Source: an uncultured Bacteroidales bacterium (GTDB lineage: Bacteria; Bacteroidota; Bacteroidia; Bacteroidales; F082). Taken from it: 64,000 bases of DNA. A model generated the notes under the pieces. The model worked only from the letters and a program-made list of their open reading frames with translations, did not search any database and was not told the DNA's origin. The number at the start of each line of letters is the position of its first letter. The first letter of the stretch is position 1. The position numbers and the translations under genes were made by a program. Location of the stretch: positions 62,001-126,000 of the forward strand of contig ONKQ01000014.1 in NCBI GenBank assembly GCA_900318465.1. Direction: 5' to 3'. This document shows positions 27,406 through 37,417 of this stretch, piece after piece.

Positions 27406-29241
27406 CTATTCCGCCAAAGCGTGGCTAATCTTTCGATTAATCTCTAACAGCCTCTTCTCGTTCAATTTGACAACTTTTCGGTCGTAGGTCATCAAGCCGT
27501 TGAGTTCGGTTTCGCAATCGGTGGTTTGGGTATAGACTGCCGCCGAGAACCCTTGGAAAGCCATCTTATAGAGCAAGTTAGCATATTCCACGTAGGTGTC
27601 GGTCACCTTCTCTTCGGTGTCGAACTCCACATAGCCCCATCCTTGATCCTTCACCCAAGTATGGCCTTCCACTTTGCGCCCAATGCCACCATATTCGCCC
27701 AAAACAGTGGCGCGCATCGGGTCATAAAGCACCATTTTTGGCTCAGGATAGTGGTGCAGGTCGAGGATGTCGCCACAGGTGTAGAAATTGCCGCCCGAAG
27801 CTGGATTGACCAATCGTGTCGGGTCGAGCTTCTTGGTCATCTCCACGATTTCAGGAGTTTTGAATTGTCCCCACGACTCATTGAACGGCACCCAAACGCC
27901 AATGCAGGGTACTGATTTCAAAGTGTTTATGATTTCCGTCCATTCCTTTTTGTAACATTCCTCCGACTCGAGTGTGCGCACACTTTCTGGACCATCGAAA
28001 TATTTCGTCGTTTGCCAACCAGGACCACGACCACCCGAAGGCATATCCTGCCAAACGATGATGCCAATACGGTCGCAATGGTAGTACCAACGCGCAGGCT
28101 CCACTTTCACGTGCTTGCGAATCATATTGAAACCCAAGTCCTTGGTCTTTTGGACATCAAAAGCCAAAGCCTCATCAGTGGGAGCAGTATAGAGGCCATC
28201 GGGCCACCAGCCTTGGTCAAGAGGACCGAAATGGAAAATCGGCAGCCCGTTCAAAGTCAGACGCACGATGCCACTCTCGTCACGCTGTGTACCGAAACTA
28301 CGCATGGCGAAATAGCTGTCAACCGCATCGATGACCTTGCCCTTGCGCAACACACTGACTTTCATGTCATAAAGATACGGATGATCAGGCGACCAGCGGA
28401 GGAAGTCCTCTGGCATAATGACTTCGACAGGTTGTCCGTTAATGGACTTGCCCGTAGCCACCAATTCGCCTTCAAACGACACCTCCACTTGATATAGGTC
28501 GTCCTTGGTCGGGTTGGAGAAATCCACCTCAACACTGACCGTAGCCTTATCGAAATTGGGTGTAGTTACGAGATTTTTGATGTAATCGTCGGGCACCAAC
28601 TCAAGCCACACCGTCTGCCAGATGCCCGTCACGGCGGTATAGAATATGCCCTGCGGCTTGACAACCTGCTTGCCATGCGGGATGTAACTCTTGTCAGTAG
28701 GGTCCCACACACGTACCTTCATCGTATTGTTTTTGCCTTGCAAGGCTTGTGTAATATCAAAGGTAAAAGGCGTGTAACCACCTGTGTGCGAGCCTACTTT
28801 AATGTCGTTCACCCACACATCGGCCATCCAGTCGACAGCACCGAAATGCAGCAACACACGACCATTTTTCCAGTTGCTGGGCACGGCAAATGTCTTCTCG
28901 TACCAAAGGGCATTCTCCGGCCCAACCTCCTTCTGAACGCCCGACAGCGACGACTCGATACAGAACGGCACGAGGATGTCGCCCTCATATTTCGATGGAG
29001 CCTTCTCCCCTTTGGGCGTAATGGCATATTGCCAAAGACCATTGAGGTTTTTCCAAATGGGACGCACCATCTGGGGTCGCGGATATTCCGGCAGTGCGTT
29101 TTCGGGGGCCACTTCTGATGCCCAACGGGTCTTGATTTTATCGCCAGCGGGAGCATATTGGGCTATGGCCAGCGTAGAGAGCAGCACAGCTGCTAAAAGC
29201 ATTATGTATCTCATATTCTTACAGTTACTTTTATTCATCAT
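27406..29241 (-). CDS. Glycoside hydrolase family 2 enzyme (beta-galactosidase-like)
   Basis: 611 residues, shorter than classical LacZ. A signal peptide ends near residue 28, then a jelly-roll sugar-binding domain (about 50-215), an immunoglobulin-like domain (about 218-315) and a TIM barrel. The GH2 acid/base is E455 in FNESWGQF and the nucleophile E516 in VLGEYGG. It likely releases beta-linked sugars (galactose, glucuronate or mannose cannot be told apart) in the periplasm. The start at 29241 is preceded by AAGGAA and overlaps the stop of the YbjN-like gene; an internal ATG at 29214 is an alternative. It ends the kinase-AAA+ operon. Confidence 0.85.
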   Translation of the reverse strand: MMNKSNCKNMRYIMLLAAVLLSTLAIAQYAPAGDKIKTRWASEVAPENALPEYPRPQMVRPIWKNLNGLWQYAITPKGEKAPSKYEGDILVPFCIESSLSGVQKEVGPENALWYEKTFAVPSNWKNGRVLLHFGAVDWMADVWVNDIKVGSHTGGYTPFTFDITQALQGKNNTMKVRVWDPTDKSYIPHGKQVVKPQGIFYTAVTGIWQTVWLELVPDDYIKNLVTTPNFDKATVSVEVDFSNPTKDDLYQVEVSFEGELVATGKSINGQPVEVIMPEDFLRWSPDHPYLYDMKVSVLRKGKVIDAVDSYFAMRSFGTQRDESGIVRLTLNGLPIFHFGPLDQGWWPDGLYTAPTDEALAFDVQKTKDLGFNMIRKHVKVEPARWYYHCDRIGIIVWQDMPSGGRGPGWQTTKYFDGPESVRTLESEECYKKEWTEIINTLKSVPCIGVWVPFNESWGQFKTPEIVEMTKKLDPTRLVNPASGGNFYTCGDILDLHHYPEPKMVLYDPMRATVLGEYGGIGRKVEGHTWVKDQGWGYVEFDTEEKVTDTYVEYANLLYKMAFQGFSAAVYTQTTDCETELNGLMTYDRKVVKLNEKRLLEINRKISHALAE

Positions 29242-29638
29242 TAGACATTTCCTTCATAAACGCATCGGCAGCAGCAATGAGGCTATGGATGGCACGGGGC
29301 ACAAGGTCATCGACCGTCGATGTGGAATCCAACACCTGCTCGAAACACATCCAAATAGATGCTCCGCTATCATGCTCATCCTCAAACTCATACAATACTG
29401 CCTTCACCACCTTGAAGTTCCAATTGATGTTGTTGCAGGCCATGATGGATTTGGCAAAATTGTCATCGGTCACATCGAAAACACCTGGCAGCAAAAGGCG
29501 AAAAAGCAAAGGGTCGTCGGCATCGTTCCAAAGGAGGAAGTTCCAACCTTCATGAACAAAATTGAGGCCCAGTTTGCTCTTTTTCACCTCCACCCCATTG
29601 TCCTTCAAGAACTTGGATACTAATCGTTTGGCAGTCAT
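29231..29638 (-). CDS. YbjN / type III chaperone-like fold protein
   Basis: 135 residues, soluble. Features: an N-terminal helix (MTAKRLVSKFLKDNG), beta-strands around LNFVHEGWNFLLWNDADDPLLFRLLLPGVFDV, then ACNNINWNFKVVKAVLYEFEDE and a C-terminal helix. This pattern fits the YbjN/CesT-like chaperone fold, seen in proteins thought to bind partners rather than catalyse. It begins 5 bases after the kinase-AAA+ gene and overlaps the GH2 gene by 11 bases, so it is likely a partner or chaperone for the kinase-AAA+ protein. Family call is moderate. Confidence 0.6.
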   Translation of the reverse strand: MTAKRLVSKFLKDNGVEVKKSKLGLNFVHEGWNFLLWNDADDPLLFRLLLPGVFDVTDDNFAKSIMACNNINWNFKVVKAVLYEFEDEHDSGASIWMCFEQVLDSTSTVDDLVPRAIHSLIAAADAFMKEMSNDE

Positions 29639-29643
29639 AACGT

Positions 29644-31380
29644 TTAGTTTTTGTTGAATCCGATGCGCGTCTTAGTGGAATAGGTCGGGTTCTTGTATTT
29701 CAGCACATCGACGAGTATTTTCTGCGAAATCGGCACGTCGTTGTAAGCGGCGGTCATGGCGGCTTCATTGACGGCCTCCGTGATGTCGCCAGCATTGAAG
29801 TCGTCTGATATCTTGGCCAATTCATCGAAATCCAATTCCTCGCAGGGACGGTCTTTCAGGTGTTCACGGAAGATGTCCTTACGTGCCTCAAAATCAGGCT
29901 GCGGGACAAAAAACACACGGTCGAAGCAGCCCACTCGCATAATTGCTTGGTCAATAAGGTCGGGCCGATTGGTAGTTGCTGCCACGAGGAGGCCTTTTTG
30001 TGAACACTCATTGAACATACCAAACAAGGCTGAAATCTGCGGTGTAATGTTTGCCTCCTCGCCATCTGCATTGGGATTAGGGGCAAGGAATTCCAGCTCA
30101 TCAAAACAGAGCACAAACGGTGCCTTAATCTCGGCAGCATCAAAAAGACGTTGCAGGTTGTCCAAAACACCGTCTTGATAGATATTGCCAAACTCAGCGG
30201 CATTAATCATCGTATAGTTGAATCCCAATTCCTCTGCAAAGCTCTCAAGCACAAGGCTTTTGCCACATCCTGGAGGGCCATAGAGCAGCACACCATTGAT
30301 GGCTGGCAACCTGTAAATCTTGGCCTTCTCGGGGTTTTGCAGGGCAAACAACACCTCCTTGCGCAGCTGTTCCTTCAACTCGTCACGACCTGTCACATTG
30401 TCGAAGCCATTGCCTGAACCCTTCTTGAACGTAATGGGGACAACAGTGGTGTTTTGAGACTCCTCTTTTTCAGCTTGTTGATCTTCCATCATTTGTGTCG
30501 ATTCAGGCATCAGGTGATCTATCAAGGCTTGCGAGAACTCCTCTGCCGTGCCGAAGCGTTTATCAGGCTTCTTGTCAAGAGCCTTTGCCAGAATTGCCTT
30601 CATATAATCGGGCAGCTTAATCTTCTCAGTCTCAAGCACCAATTCCGAGCGACGGGCAGTCTTCACCAAATCCTTAATCTTGTTCTTATCGCCACGACAA
30701 GCCGCAAGGTCTGTTTCCCAAGGTGCCTTACCGAAAATGAGGTAATACAGCAGCGCACCGGTCGAGAAGATGTCGCTTTTGACGGTGTAGATGCCGCGGA
30801 AGGTCTCGGGCGCACGATAGAACGGCATCAGGTCATCGACATAGAACGTCGGACGACCTTTAACCATATAGGAAATGTGTCCGAGGTCGATGATGGTAGG
30901 CAGCAACATGCCGTCTTCCATCTCCTGAAGCATGATATTTGAAGGACGTATATCATTGTGAATCAATGCGCGGGAATGGATATAGGTCAAGCCATTCAGC
31001 ACACAAAGAGTGATTTGCACGGCATCTTCCAAATCGAAGGGACCTTCCTGTGCGACAGAATCCGAGAGCAGTTCGCCACGGTAAAACTCGGTCACCAAAT
31101 AATGGTATCGGTTCTCGCCTTTGCGCACCTCGCCCTTGTCGACAAAGCGGATGACGTTCTCGTTCTCTTCCGAATGAAGTTCGCGGCAAAGCTGGATTTC
31201 ATAAACCTCTTTGCCCTCGAATAGCTGTTCTTTAGGTATCGAGCCGAGGTCAAACACCTTGATGAAATACATCATATCGTCAGAGCCGAGTGCTGTATAT
31301 GACTCAGCCACAGCTCCTTTCTTTATAAACGAGTTGATGACATACTTGCCAATCTTCTCCCCTTTCTTGAATGTTTCCAT
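29644..31380 (-). CDS. Protein kinase-AAA+ ATPase fusion
   Basis: 578 residues without membrane segments. Residues about 10-290 are an Hanks-type kinase: K41 in YFIKVF, catalytic loop HNDIRPSN (D143, N148), metal motif DLG (D165) and APE (191-193). The glycine loop is degenerate (IKKGAVAES), HRD is HND and the loop lysine is Arg, so activity is uncertain. Residues about 320-560 are a Cdc48/FtsH-like AAA+ module: Walker A GPPGCGKS (368-375), Walker B FDE (426-428), TTNRPD and the R482/R488 finger region. It may phosphorylate or sense a target and remodel it. Followed after 5 bases by the YbjN-like gene. Confidence 0.88.
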   Translation of the reverse strand: METFKKGEKIGKYVINSFIKKGAVAESYTALGSDDMMYFIKVFDLGSIPKEQLFEGKEVYEIQLCRELHSEENENVIRFVDKGEVRKGENRYHYLVTEFYRGELLSDSVAQEGPFDLEDAVQITLCVLNGLTYIHSRALIHNDIRPSNIMLQEMEDGMLLPTIIDLGHISYMVKGRPTFYVDDLMPFYRAPETFRGIYTVKSDIFSTGALLYYLIFGKAPWETDLAACRGDKNKIKDLVKTARRSELVLETEKIKLPDYMKAILAKALDKKPDKRFGTAEEFSQALIDHLMPESTQMMEDQQAEKEESQNTTVVPITFKKGSGNGFDNVTGRDELKEQLRKEVLFALQNPEKAKIYRLPAINGVLLYGPPGCGKSLVLESFAEELGFNYTMINAAEFGNIYQDGVLDNLQRLFDAAEIKAPFVLCFDELEFLAPNPNADGEEANITPQISALFGMFNECSQKGLLVAATTNRPDLIDQAIMRVGCFDRVFFVPQPDFEARKDIFREHLKDRPCEELDFDELAKISDDFNAGDITEAVNEAAMTAAYNDVPISQKILVDVLKYKNPTYSTKTRIGFNKN

Positions 31381-31486
31381 AAGCGAAATTTATTTGGGGC
31401 AAAGGTCATGATAAAAAATGAAATGTGCAAGGAATGAAGAAATTTTTCTTGATTTTATGCAAATGATAAAACCCGATTTGCAGATT

Positions 31487-31840
31487 TCATTCAGCCAATA
31501 GTTCTTCTATCCGCTGAATCAACTCTTTTGTCGGCTCGGTAATAGTTGCAATTTCCTCTTCAGTAATGGCATAAAAGCAATTGTAATCCCCTTTTTCGCG
31601 CAGTTGTTCCATTCGTGACAAAAATGCGCCCAACCTTGATTCCACTTTCCCCGCTTTGACGAAATGAAGTCCGAATTGGGTTAATAGGCCATCATGCGTG
31701 TGGGCAACCAGTTCATTTTTAATGAGCAAGGCTTGAACGGCATGATAACAGGCATAATAATAACGGTTGGAAGCGATGTCCCAATACTTTTGCCGGCACA
31801 TTTCATCCGCTTGTTCGAGGAAACGATGCGCCTTTTCCAT
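31487..31840 (-). CDS. HEPN domain protein (putative RNase toxin)
   Basis: 117 residues from the first ATG. HEPN features: a helical protein with DIASNRYYYACYHAVQALL, containing the Rx6H RNase motif R26-x6-H33. It follows the nucleotidyltransferase gene on the same strand, the HEPN/MNT toxin-antitoxin arrangement. The frame stays open upstream through KLTDEERQIVVSLQ, which looks like the true family N-terminus, back to an ATA codon (31885-31883) overlapping the MNT stop TAA (31884-31882). The start may therefore be a non-canonical ATA, or the internal ATG used after loss of the original start. Confidence 0.85.
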   Translation of the reverse strand: MEKAHRFLEQADEMCRQKYWDIASNRYYYACYHAVQALLIKNELVAHTHDGLLTQFGLHFVKAGKVESRLGAFLSRMEQLREKGDYNCFYAITEEEIATITEPTKELIQRIEELLAE

Positions 31841-31881
31841 TTGTAAACTTACTACAATCTGTCTTTCTTCATCGGTGAGTT

Positions 31882-32196
31882 TTATGCCAATCGTATTGCG
31901 TCATCAATGAGATTGTGGTAAAATGGAGTGAACTTGCTTGCTTCCCATTCCTTGGCGGTGTACATCACGGGGTTAATATATTCACCAAGTTCCCAACCGA
32001 GTTCTCTCAAAGGATAGGAAATGGTATCATAGTCTTTGGGCAAGAGTTTTTCTTTGTCAAGAACAATGAGGATGTCCCAATCGGAACCTGAATGGGCATC
32101 ACCTCTCGCTCTTGAGCCATACAACAAAGCGTACCCCCCTGAAGGCAAATGCAACAGAAGCGTCTTTTTAATGCTGTTAATGACTTTTTCTTCCAT
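31882..32196 (-). CDS. MNT-type minimal nucleotidyltransferase (antitoxin)
   Basis: 104 residues with the nucleotidyltransferase signature LLYGSRARGDAHSGSDWDIL: G27-S28 and the metal-binding D39 and D41. MNT antitoxins neutralise HEPN RNases, in characterised cases by adding AMP to the toxin. The HEPN gene lies directly downstream. A -7 element at 32216-32223 serves the pair. Confidence 0.88.
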   Translation of the reverse strand: MEEKVINSIKKTLLLHLPSGGYALLYGSRARGDAHSGSDWDILIVLDKEKLLPKDYDTISYPLRELGWELGEYINPVMYTAKEWEASKFTPFYHNLIDDAIRLA

Positions 32197-32215
32197 GTAC
32201 CAATGATTTCTTTTG

Positions 32216-32223
32216 CAAAAATA
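32216..32223 (-). promoter_or_regulatory. -7 element for the MNT/HEPN pair
   Basis: Minus-strand TATTTTTG fits TAnnTTTG, about 20 bases before the MNT start, so the leader is very short. No good -33 element at the right distance. Confidence 0.45.
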
Positions 32224-32255
32224 GGCATTATTTTCAAATGAGGGTAGTTTTGAAC

Positions 32256-32287
32256 AAAAAAAGGAGAACCGTCGGGCTCTCCTTTTT
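32256..32287 (-). terminator. gyrB intrinsic terminator
   Basis: AAGGAGA (32261-32267) pairs with TCTCCTT (32278-32284); the minus-strand 3' side runs into eight T. It lies 25 bases beyond the gyrB stop and can also act in the other direction (TTTTT on plus). Confidence 0.8.
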
Positions 32288-32310
32288 GATATTCATCTGA
32301 TTGTCAATAA

Positions 32311-34374
<2,064 letters not shown>

Positions 34375-34504
34375 TCAGCAAAAACGGCTCTACGGGGCTG
34401 AAAACGGGTAAATTTTGGAAACGCCTCTTTTTCGCGCATAAAGGAAAAGAAAATGCCGAATCCAAAACAAGGGTCTTGGGAGTGGTTTTAAGGCGTTTTT
34501 CTTA

Positions 34505-35452
34505 TCAAGTTATCGCATCGATACGTGCAAGCAATTCATCAGCACCAAGTTCTTGCATCTGAGAAAAAGCAAACAGCTTGTTTCCCAAATCTTTGAGAGA
34601 AGCTCCTATATGATACACAGTGTCGTCAACAATCAAAAAGCGGTCATGTGAATGGGTATATTCAAGTATGTCAATAGGGGCGTATTGCGCATTATGTCGC
34701 GACAAGTCAAGCGATAGCTGAGATGTAATCCGCTTGGTGTAAATCTTTGCTTCTACTCCATCTTTTCGTTTGTCAAGAAGTGTCAACACCGACTCATCAA
34801 TATAATTGTCCACAAGCACAATACGGATTTGGGCAGATTTTATGAGATCCGAAACAAAAACATAGGCATCATAGATTTGTCCTTCGAAAAACAGGCCTTG
34901 TTTTGCTCTTGCACCTTGATCCAAACGGCGAAACACCTCGTCTATACGCAAATTGGTCTCCACAATATGCTTATCGGACTCAATTTGATGGTACTCTATG
35001 GTTGAAAGACGTTGCAGCACCTGTGCACTTGCCGACATGATGTGTCTCATGGCGGTGAAAGCTCGCATAATCCGAATGTTGACCTCTATAGCAACATCTG
35101 AATGAAGAACACTACTCAACATAGCGATACCACTTTCAGTAAAGGCGTATGGCATATAGCGAGTACCTCCCCGCTTGTTTGAGGTCGCAAATTGCGACCT
35201 CAAACTGCCATATTCTTCCATGGTCAATTTGAACATAAAATCATCTGGAAATCTCGATATGTTTCGGTTGACCTGTTCTTTAAGTCGCTTGGTCTCAACA
35301 CCATATAACATGGCCAAATCTGAATCAAGTATCACTTGTTGCCCTCGAACCAACCTGATTAACGGCTCAATTGACACCTGATTGAGGTCGCAATTTGCGA
35401 CCTCAAATTCATCGGTTTTTCTGATTTTCACTATTTCCGTTTTCTTTGCCAT
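34505..35452 (-). CDS. ORF6N domain protein with C-terminal phospholipase D-like domain
   Basis: 315 residues. Residues about 27-120 form an ORF6N/Bro-N-like DNA-binding domain (VILDSDLAMLYGVETKRLKEQVNRNISRFPDDFMFKLT, then RYMPYAFTESGIAMLSSVL). The C-terminal part (about 190-310) has IYDAYVFVSDLIKSAQIRIVLVDNYID and HDRFLIVDD, a PLD-like/DNA-repair-like module with only one recognisable H-containing motif. Such proteins are spread among mobile elements and Bacteroidota chromosomes; function is uncertain. The gene contains two copies of one DNA palindrome (35178-35204 and 35382-35406), read in different frames. Confidence 0.8.
   Translation of the reverse strand: MAKKTEIVKIRKTDEFEVANCDLNQVSIEPLIRLVRGQQVILDSDLAMLYGVETKRLKEQVNRNISRFPDDFMFKLTMEEYGSLRSQFATSNKRGGTRYMPYAFTESGIAMLSSVLHSDVAIEVNIRIMRAFTAMRHIMSASAQVLQRLSTIEYHQIESDKHIVETNLRIDEVFRRLDQGARAKQGLFFEGQIYDAYVFVSDLIKSAQIRIVLVDNYIDESVLTLLDKRKDGVEAKIYTKRITSQLSLDLSRHNAQYAPIDILEYTHSHDRFLIVDDTVYHIGASLKDLGNKLFAFSQMQELGADELLARIDAIT
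35178..35204. repeat. 27-bp palindrome, copy 1
   Basis: Arms TTTGAGGTCGCAA and TTGCGACCTCAAA flank a single central A. Within the ORF6N gene it encodes LRSQFATS. The core 25 bp equals copy 2 at 35382-35406. Confidence 0.85.
35382..35406. repeat. 25-bp palindrome, copy 2
   Basis: Arms TTGAGGTCGCAA and TTGCGACCTCAA flank a single central T. It lies near the 5' end of the ORF6N gene and encodes EVANCDL, i.e. a different frame from copy 1. The start codon is about 45 bases upstream. Confidence 0.85.
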
Positions 35453-35457
35453 GTTTT

Positions 35458-37167
35458 TCAGAATCTCAGTTTAACGCCAGCAAAGAACTGGATGCCCGTC
35501 ACCGGGTAGTTGTAATAGAGCTGATACTTCTGGCAAAGCACGTTGTCAAGCAGAGCAAAGGCCGTGATTTGGTCGTTCACTTTATAGTCTGCGCCGAGAC
35601 TAAGGTCGAAGACGTCTTTTAGTTTTTCAGGCCCCCAACCCATCCAATTTGAGCCGAAATCATCTTGTATCAAAGCATAGCGCCCACCTTGATAGAGGAA
35701 AGCTGAATTGAAGGAAAGATGGTCGTTCAGGTCGTATGTCAGTTTCAGCTTGCCTTCCATCGTGGGACGATACCAAGCGTATTCCTCTGTGGTCGGCTTG
35801 CAGCTATTATAGGCAAAGCCCAAATCAGCGGTGAGGCTGTTGCGCATCTTGACGCGAACATCAGCCAAGACGGTTACGAGATGTGTTTCGTCGTAAATCA
35901 AATTGAATTTGTTGGCAATCACGGCATTATCGAGAAAATCATACCTCAAAACATAGAATGGGTCATTCTCAGTATGGCGATAGCGCACGCCCAAATGCAA
36001 ATCGACGATTTCGGCAATATTGGTGCGCACGCCGCCGTCAAAACCGAGTTTCACATTCTTTACCCGCAAGTCGGGCACCTGCAACTGCCACACAAAGGGA
36101 TTCTCCTTGATAATATCACCATAAGTCACCAGACTTTGGCCTCCATTCAGGCCTGCATAAAACTCCAATTTCTTGTCCAAGACAAACAGGCTACCGCTCA
36201 CATCGGGCCTAATGGTAACTTTCCGGTCATCTTTGGCAACAAACCCATCAACAGAAGCCCCCAAATGAAGTCGATAAAAATCGCCTGCCATCTCAAAACT
36301 TGGGTTCAATCGGCCAAAACCTCTGTTTCTCAAGGAATCCAGACATTTATAGTGATTGAAATCCAAATCGACATCCACTTTTATCCTTTTTGAAGACGTT
36401 CCTTTCTTGTACCAAGCAGCAGGGTATAAAACATAGGAATAGTCGAATTCCAACAATCCATCACCACACCCCAATTGGTCAAATACATACCGATACTTGA
36501 TGGCACCCGGATCGACTGGCACCCCCAAAGGATAGCCCTTGGCATCCAATTTCACAAAAGCGCCAATCGTATTATACACCTGCCTTGGGCAGAACGCCTC
36601 GATTTGCTCGTCGGTCAAGGGCATTTCAACAAGATTCACGCCATAATAATGATTCATGTCATTGTCGAAAAACACCCCGCCTTCCAACCTGTACATTCCC
36701 ATATCCTCATACGACAGATTTACATCGAAAGCATTGTTCATATAACTTGACGGCGCATAATCCTTGATGTTCAGCCACGAGGAGTTGTGCTTCACGCCCA
36801 CGCCAAGGCCTAAAGTCTTGGTCAACATGGAGTTGTGCTTGTAAAGGAAAATCGGCGAGAGGCGTGTGCCCATGCCGGCCATGATGAAGTTTCGTGTCGG
36901 CGTGACTGATTTGTCGTCTTTTGACGAGTAGGCCGTGGGGCTGATTTTCTCCAAGTCGATGGCGAATTTCTGCCTTGCTTCCTTGGGGTTGACCTCGGTG
37001 CTCGGCATGACATACGTCGGCGCGGGCGTCTCGGGTGTCAGTTTGAGTTTGTTGACTTTGTTTGCCTTGGGACGGTATTTGCCTTCCACTGTGACTTGTT
37101 CGTCGTGTTGTGCGTAGGCCTGCATTGCGAGCAGGACGATACTGATTATTAGGATGTTTCTTTTCAT
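35458..37167 (-). CDS. Outer-membrane beta-barrel protein (TonB-receptor-like)
   Basis: 569 residues. Signal peptide to about residue 19 (MKRNILIISIVLLAMQAYAQ), then a Pro/Lys-rich periplasmic stretch (VEGKYRPKANKVNKLKLTPETPAPTYVMP) and a barrel of alternating amphipathic strands ending in FFAGVKLRF with the terminal Phe typical of outer-membrane proteins. There is no plug domain and no TonB box that I can see, so it is a barrel-only relative of TonB-dependent receptors. It follows the large TPR protein gene on the same strand after a 250-base repeat-bearing gap; the two are commonly adjacent and may act together. Confidence 0.75.
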   Translation of the reverse strand: MKRNILIISIVLLAMQAYAQHDEQVTVEGKYRPKANKVNKLKLTPETPAPTYVMPSTEVNPKEARQKFAIDLEKISPTAYSSKDDKSVTPTRNFIMAGMGTRLSPIFLYKHNSMLTKTLGLGVGVKHNSSWLNIKDYAPSSYMNNAFDVNLSYEDMGMYRLEGGVFFDNDMNHYYGVNLVEMPLTDEQIEAFCPRQVYNTIGAFVKLDAKGYPLGVPVDPGAIKYRYVFDQLGCGDGLLEFDYSYVLYPAAWYKKGTSSKRIKVDVDLDFNHYKCLDSLRNRGFGRLNPSFEMAGDFYRLHLGASVDGFVAKDDRKVTIRPDVSGSLFVLDKKLEFYAGLNGGQSLVTYGDIIKENPFVWQLQVPDLRVKNVKLGFDGGVRTNIAEIVDLHLGVRYRHTENDPFYVLRYDFLDNAVIANKFNLIYDETHLVTVLADVRVKMRNSLTADLGFAYNSCKPTTEEYAWYRPTMEGKLKLTYDLNDHLSFNSAFLYQGGRYALIQDDFGSNWMGWGPEKLKDVFDLSLGADYKVNDQITAFALLDNVLCQKYQLYYNYPVTGIQFFAGVKLRF

Positions 37168-37220
37168 CTTAGTTTGTTGTTAGGGCAGTGAGTGACGTCG
37201 CGTTCCCTTTCCGGGTGACG

Positions 37221-37413
37221 CAGGGACTTACGTCGCCTGCTTACTGATATGTCGCCCCTATGGGGCTAGTTCGTTGCTGTTTTCGTTTGTCGGCAGGGAC
37301 TCACGTCGCCTGCTTACTGATATGTCGCCCCTACGGGGCTGGTTCGTTGCTGTTTTCGTTTGTCGGCAGGGACTCACGTCGCCTGATTATTGATATGTCG
37401 CCCCTACGGGGCT
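37221..37413. repeat. Three-copy 73-bp tandem repeat
   Basis: Copies begin at 37221, 37294 and 37367 (the last truncated at about 47 bases). Each opens with CAGGGACTCACGTCGCCTG and contains the small hairpin GCCCCTACGGGGC. Copies 2 and 3 are nearly identical over the shared part; copy 1 differs at a few bases. It fills most of the gap between the TPR and beta-barrel genes. Confidence 0.9.
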
Positions 37414-37417
37414 TAGT

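Noticed and set aside
37221..37413. CRISPR-like array
   Set aside because: The 73-bp period is a simple tandem repeat; there are no constant short repeats with differing spacers, and no cas genes.
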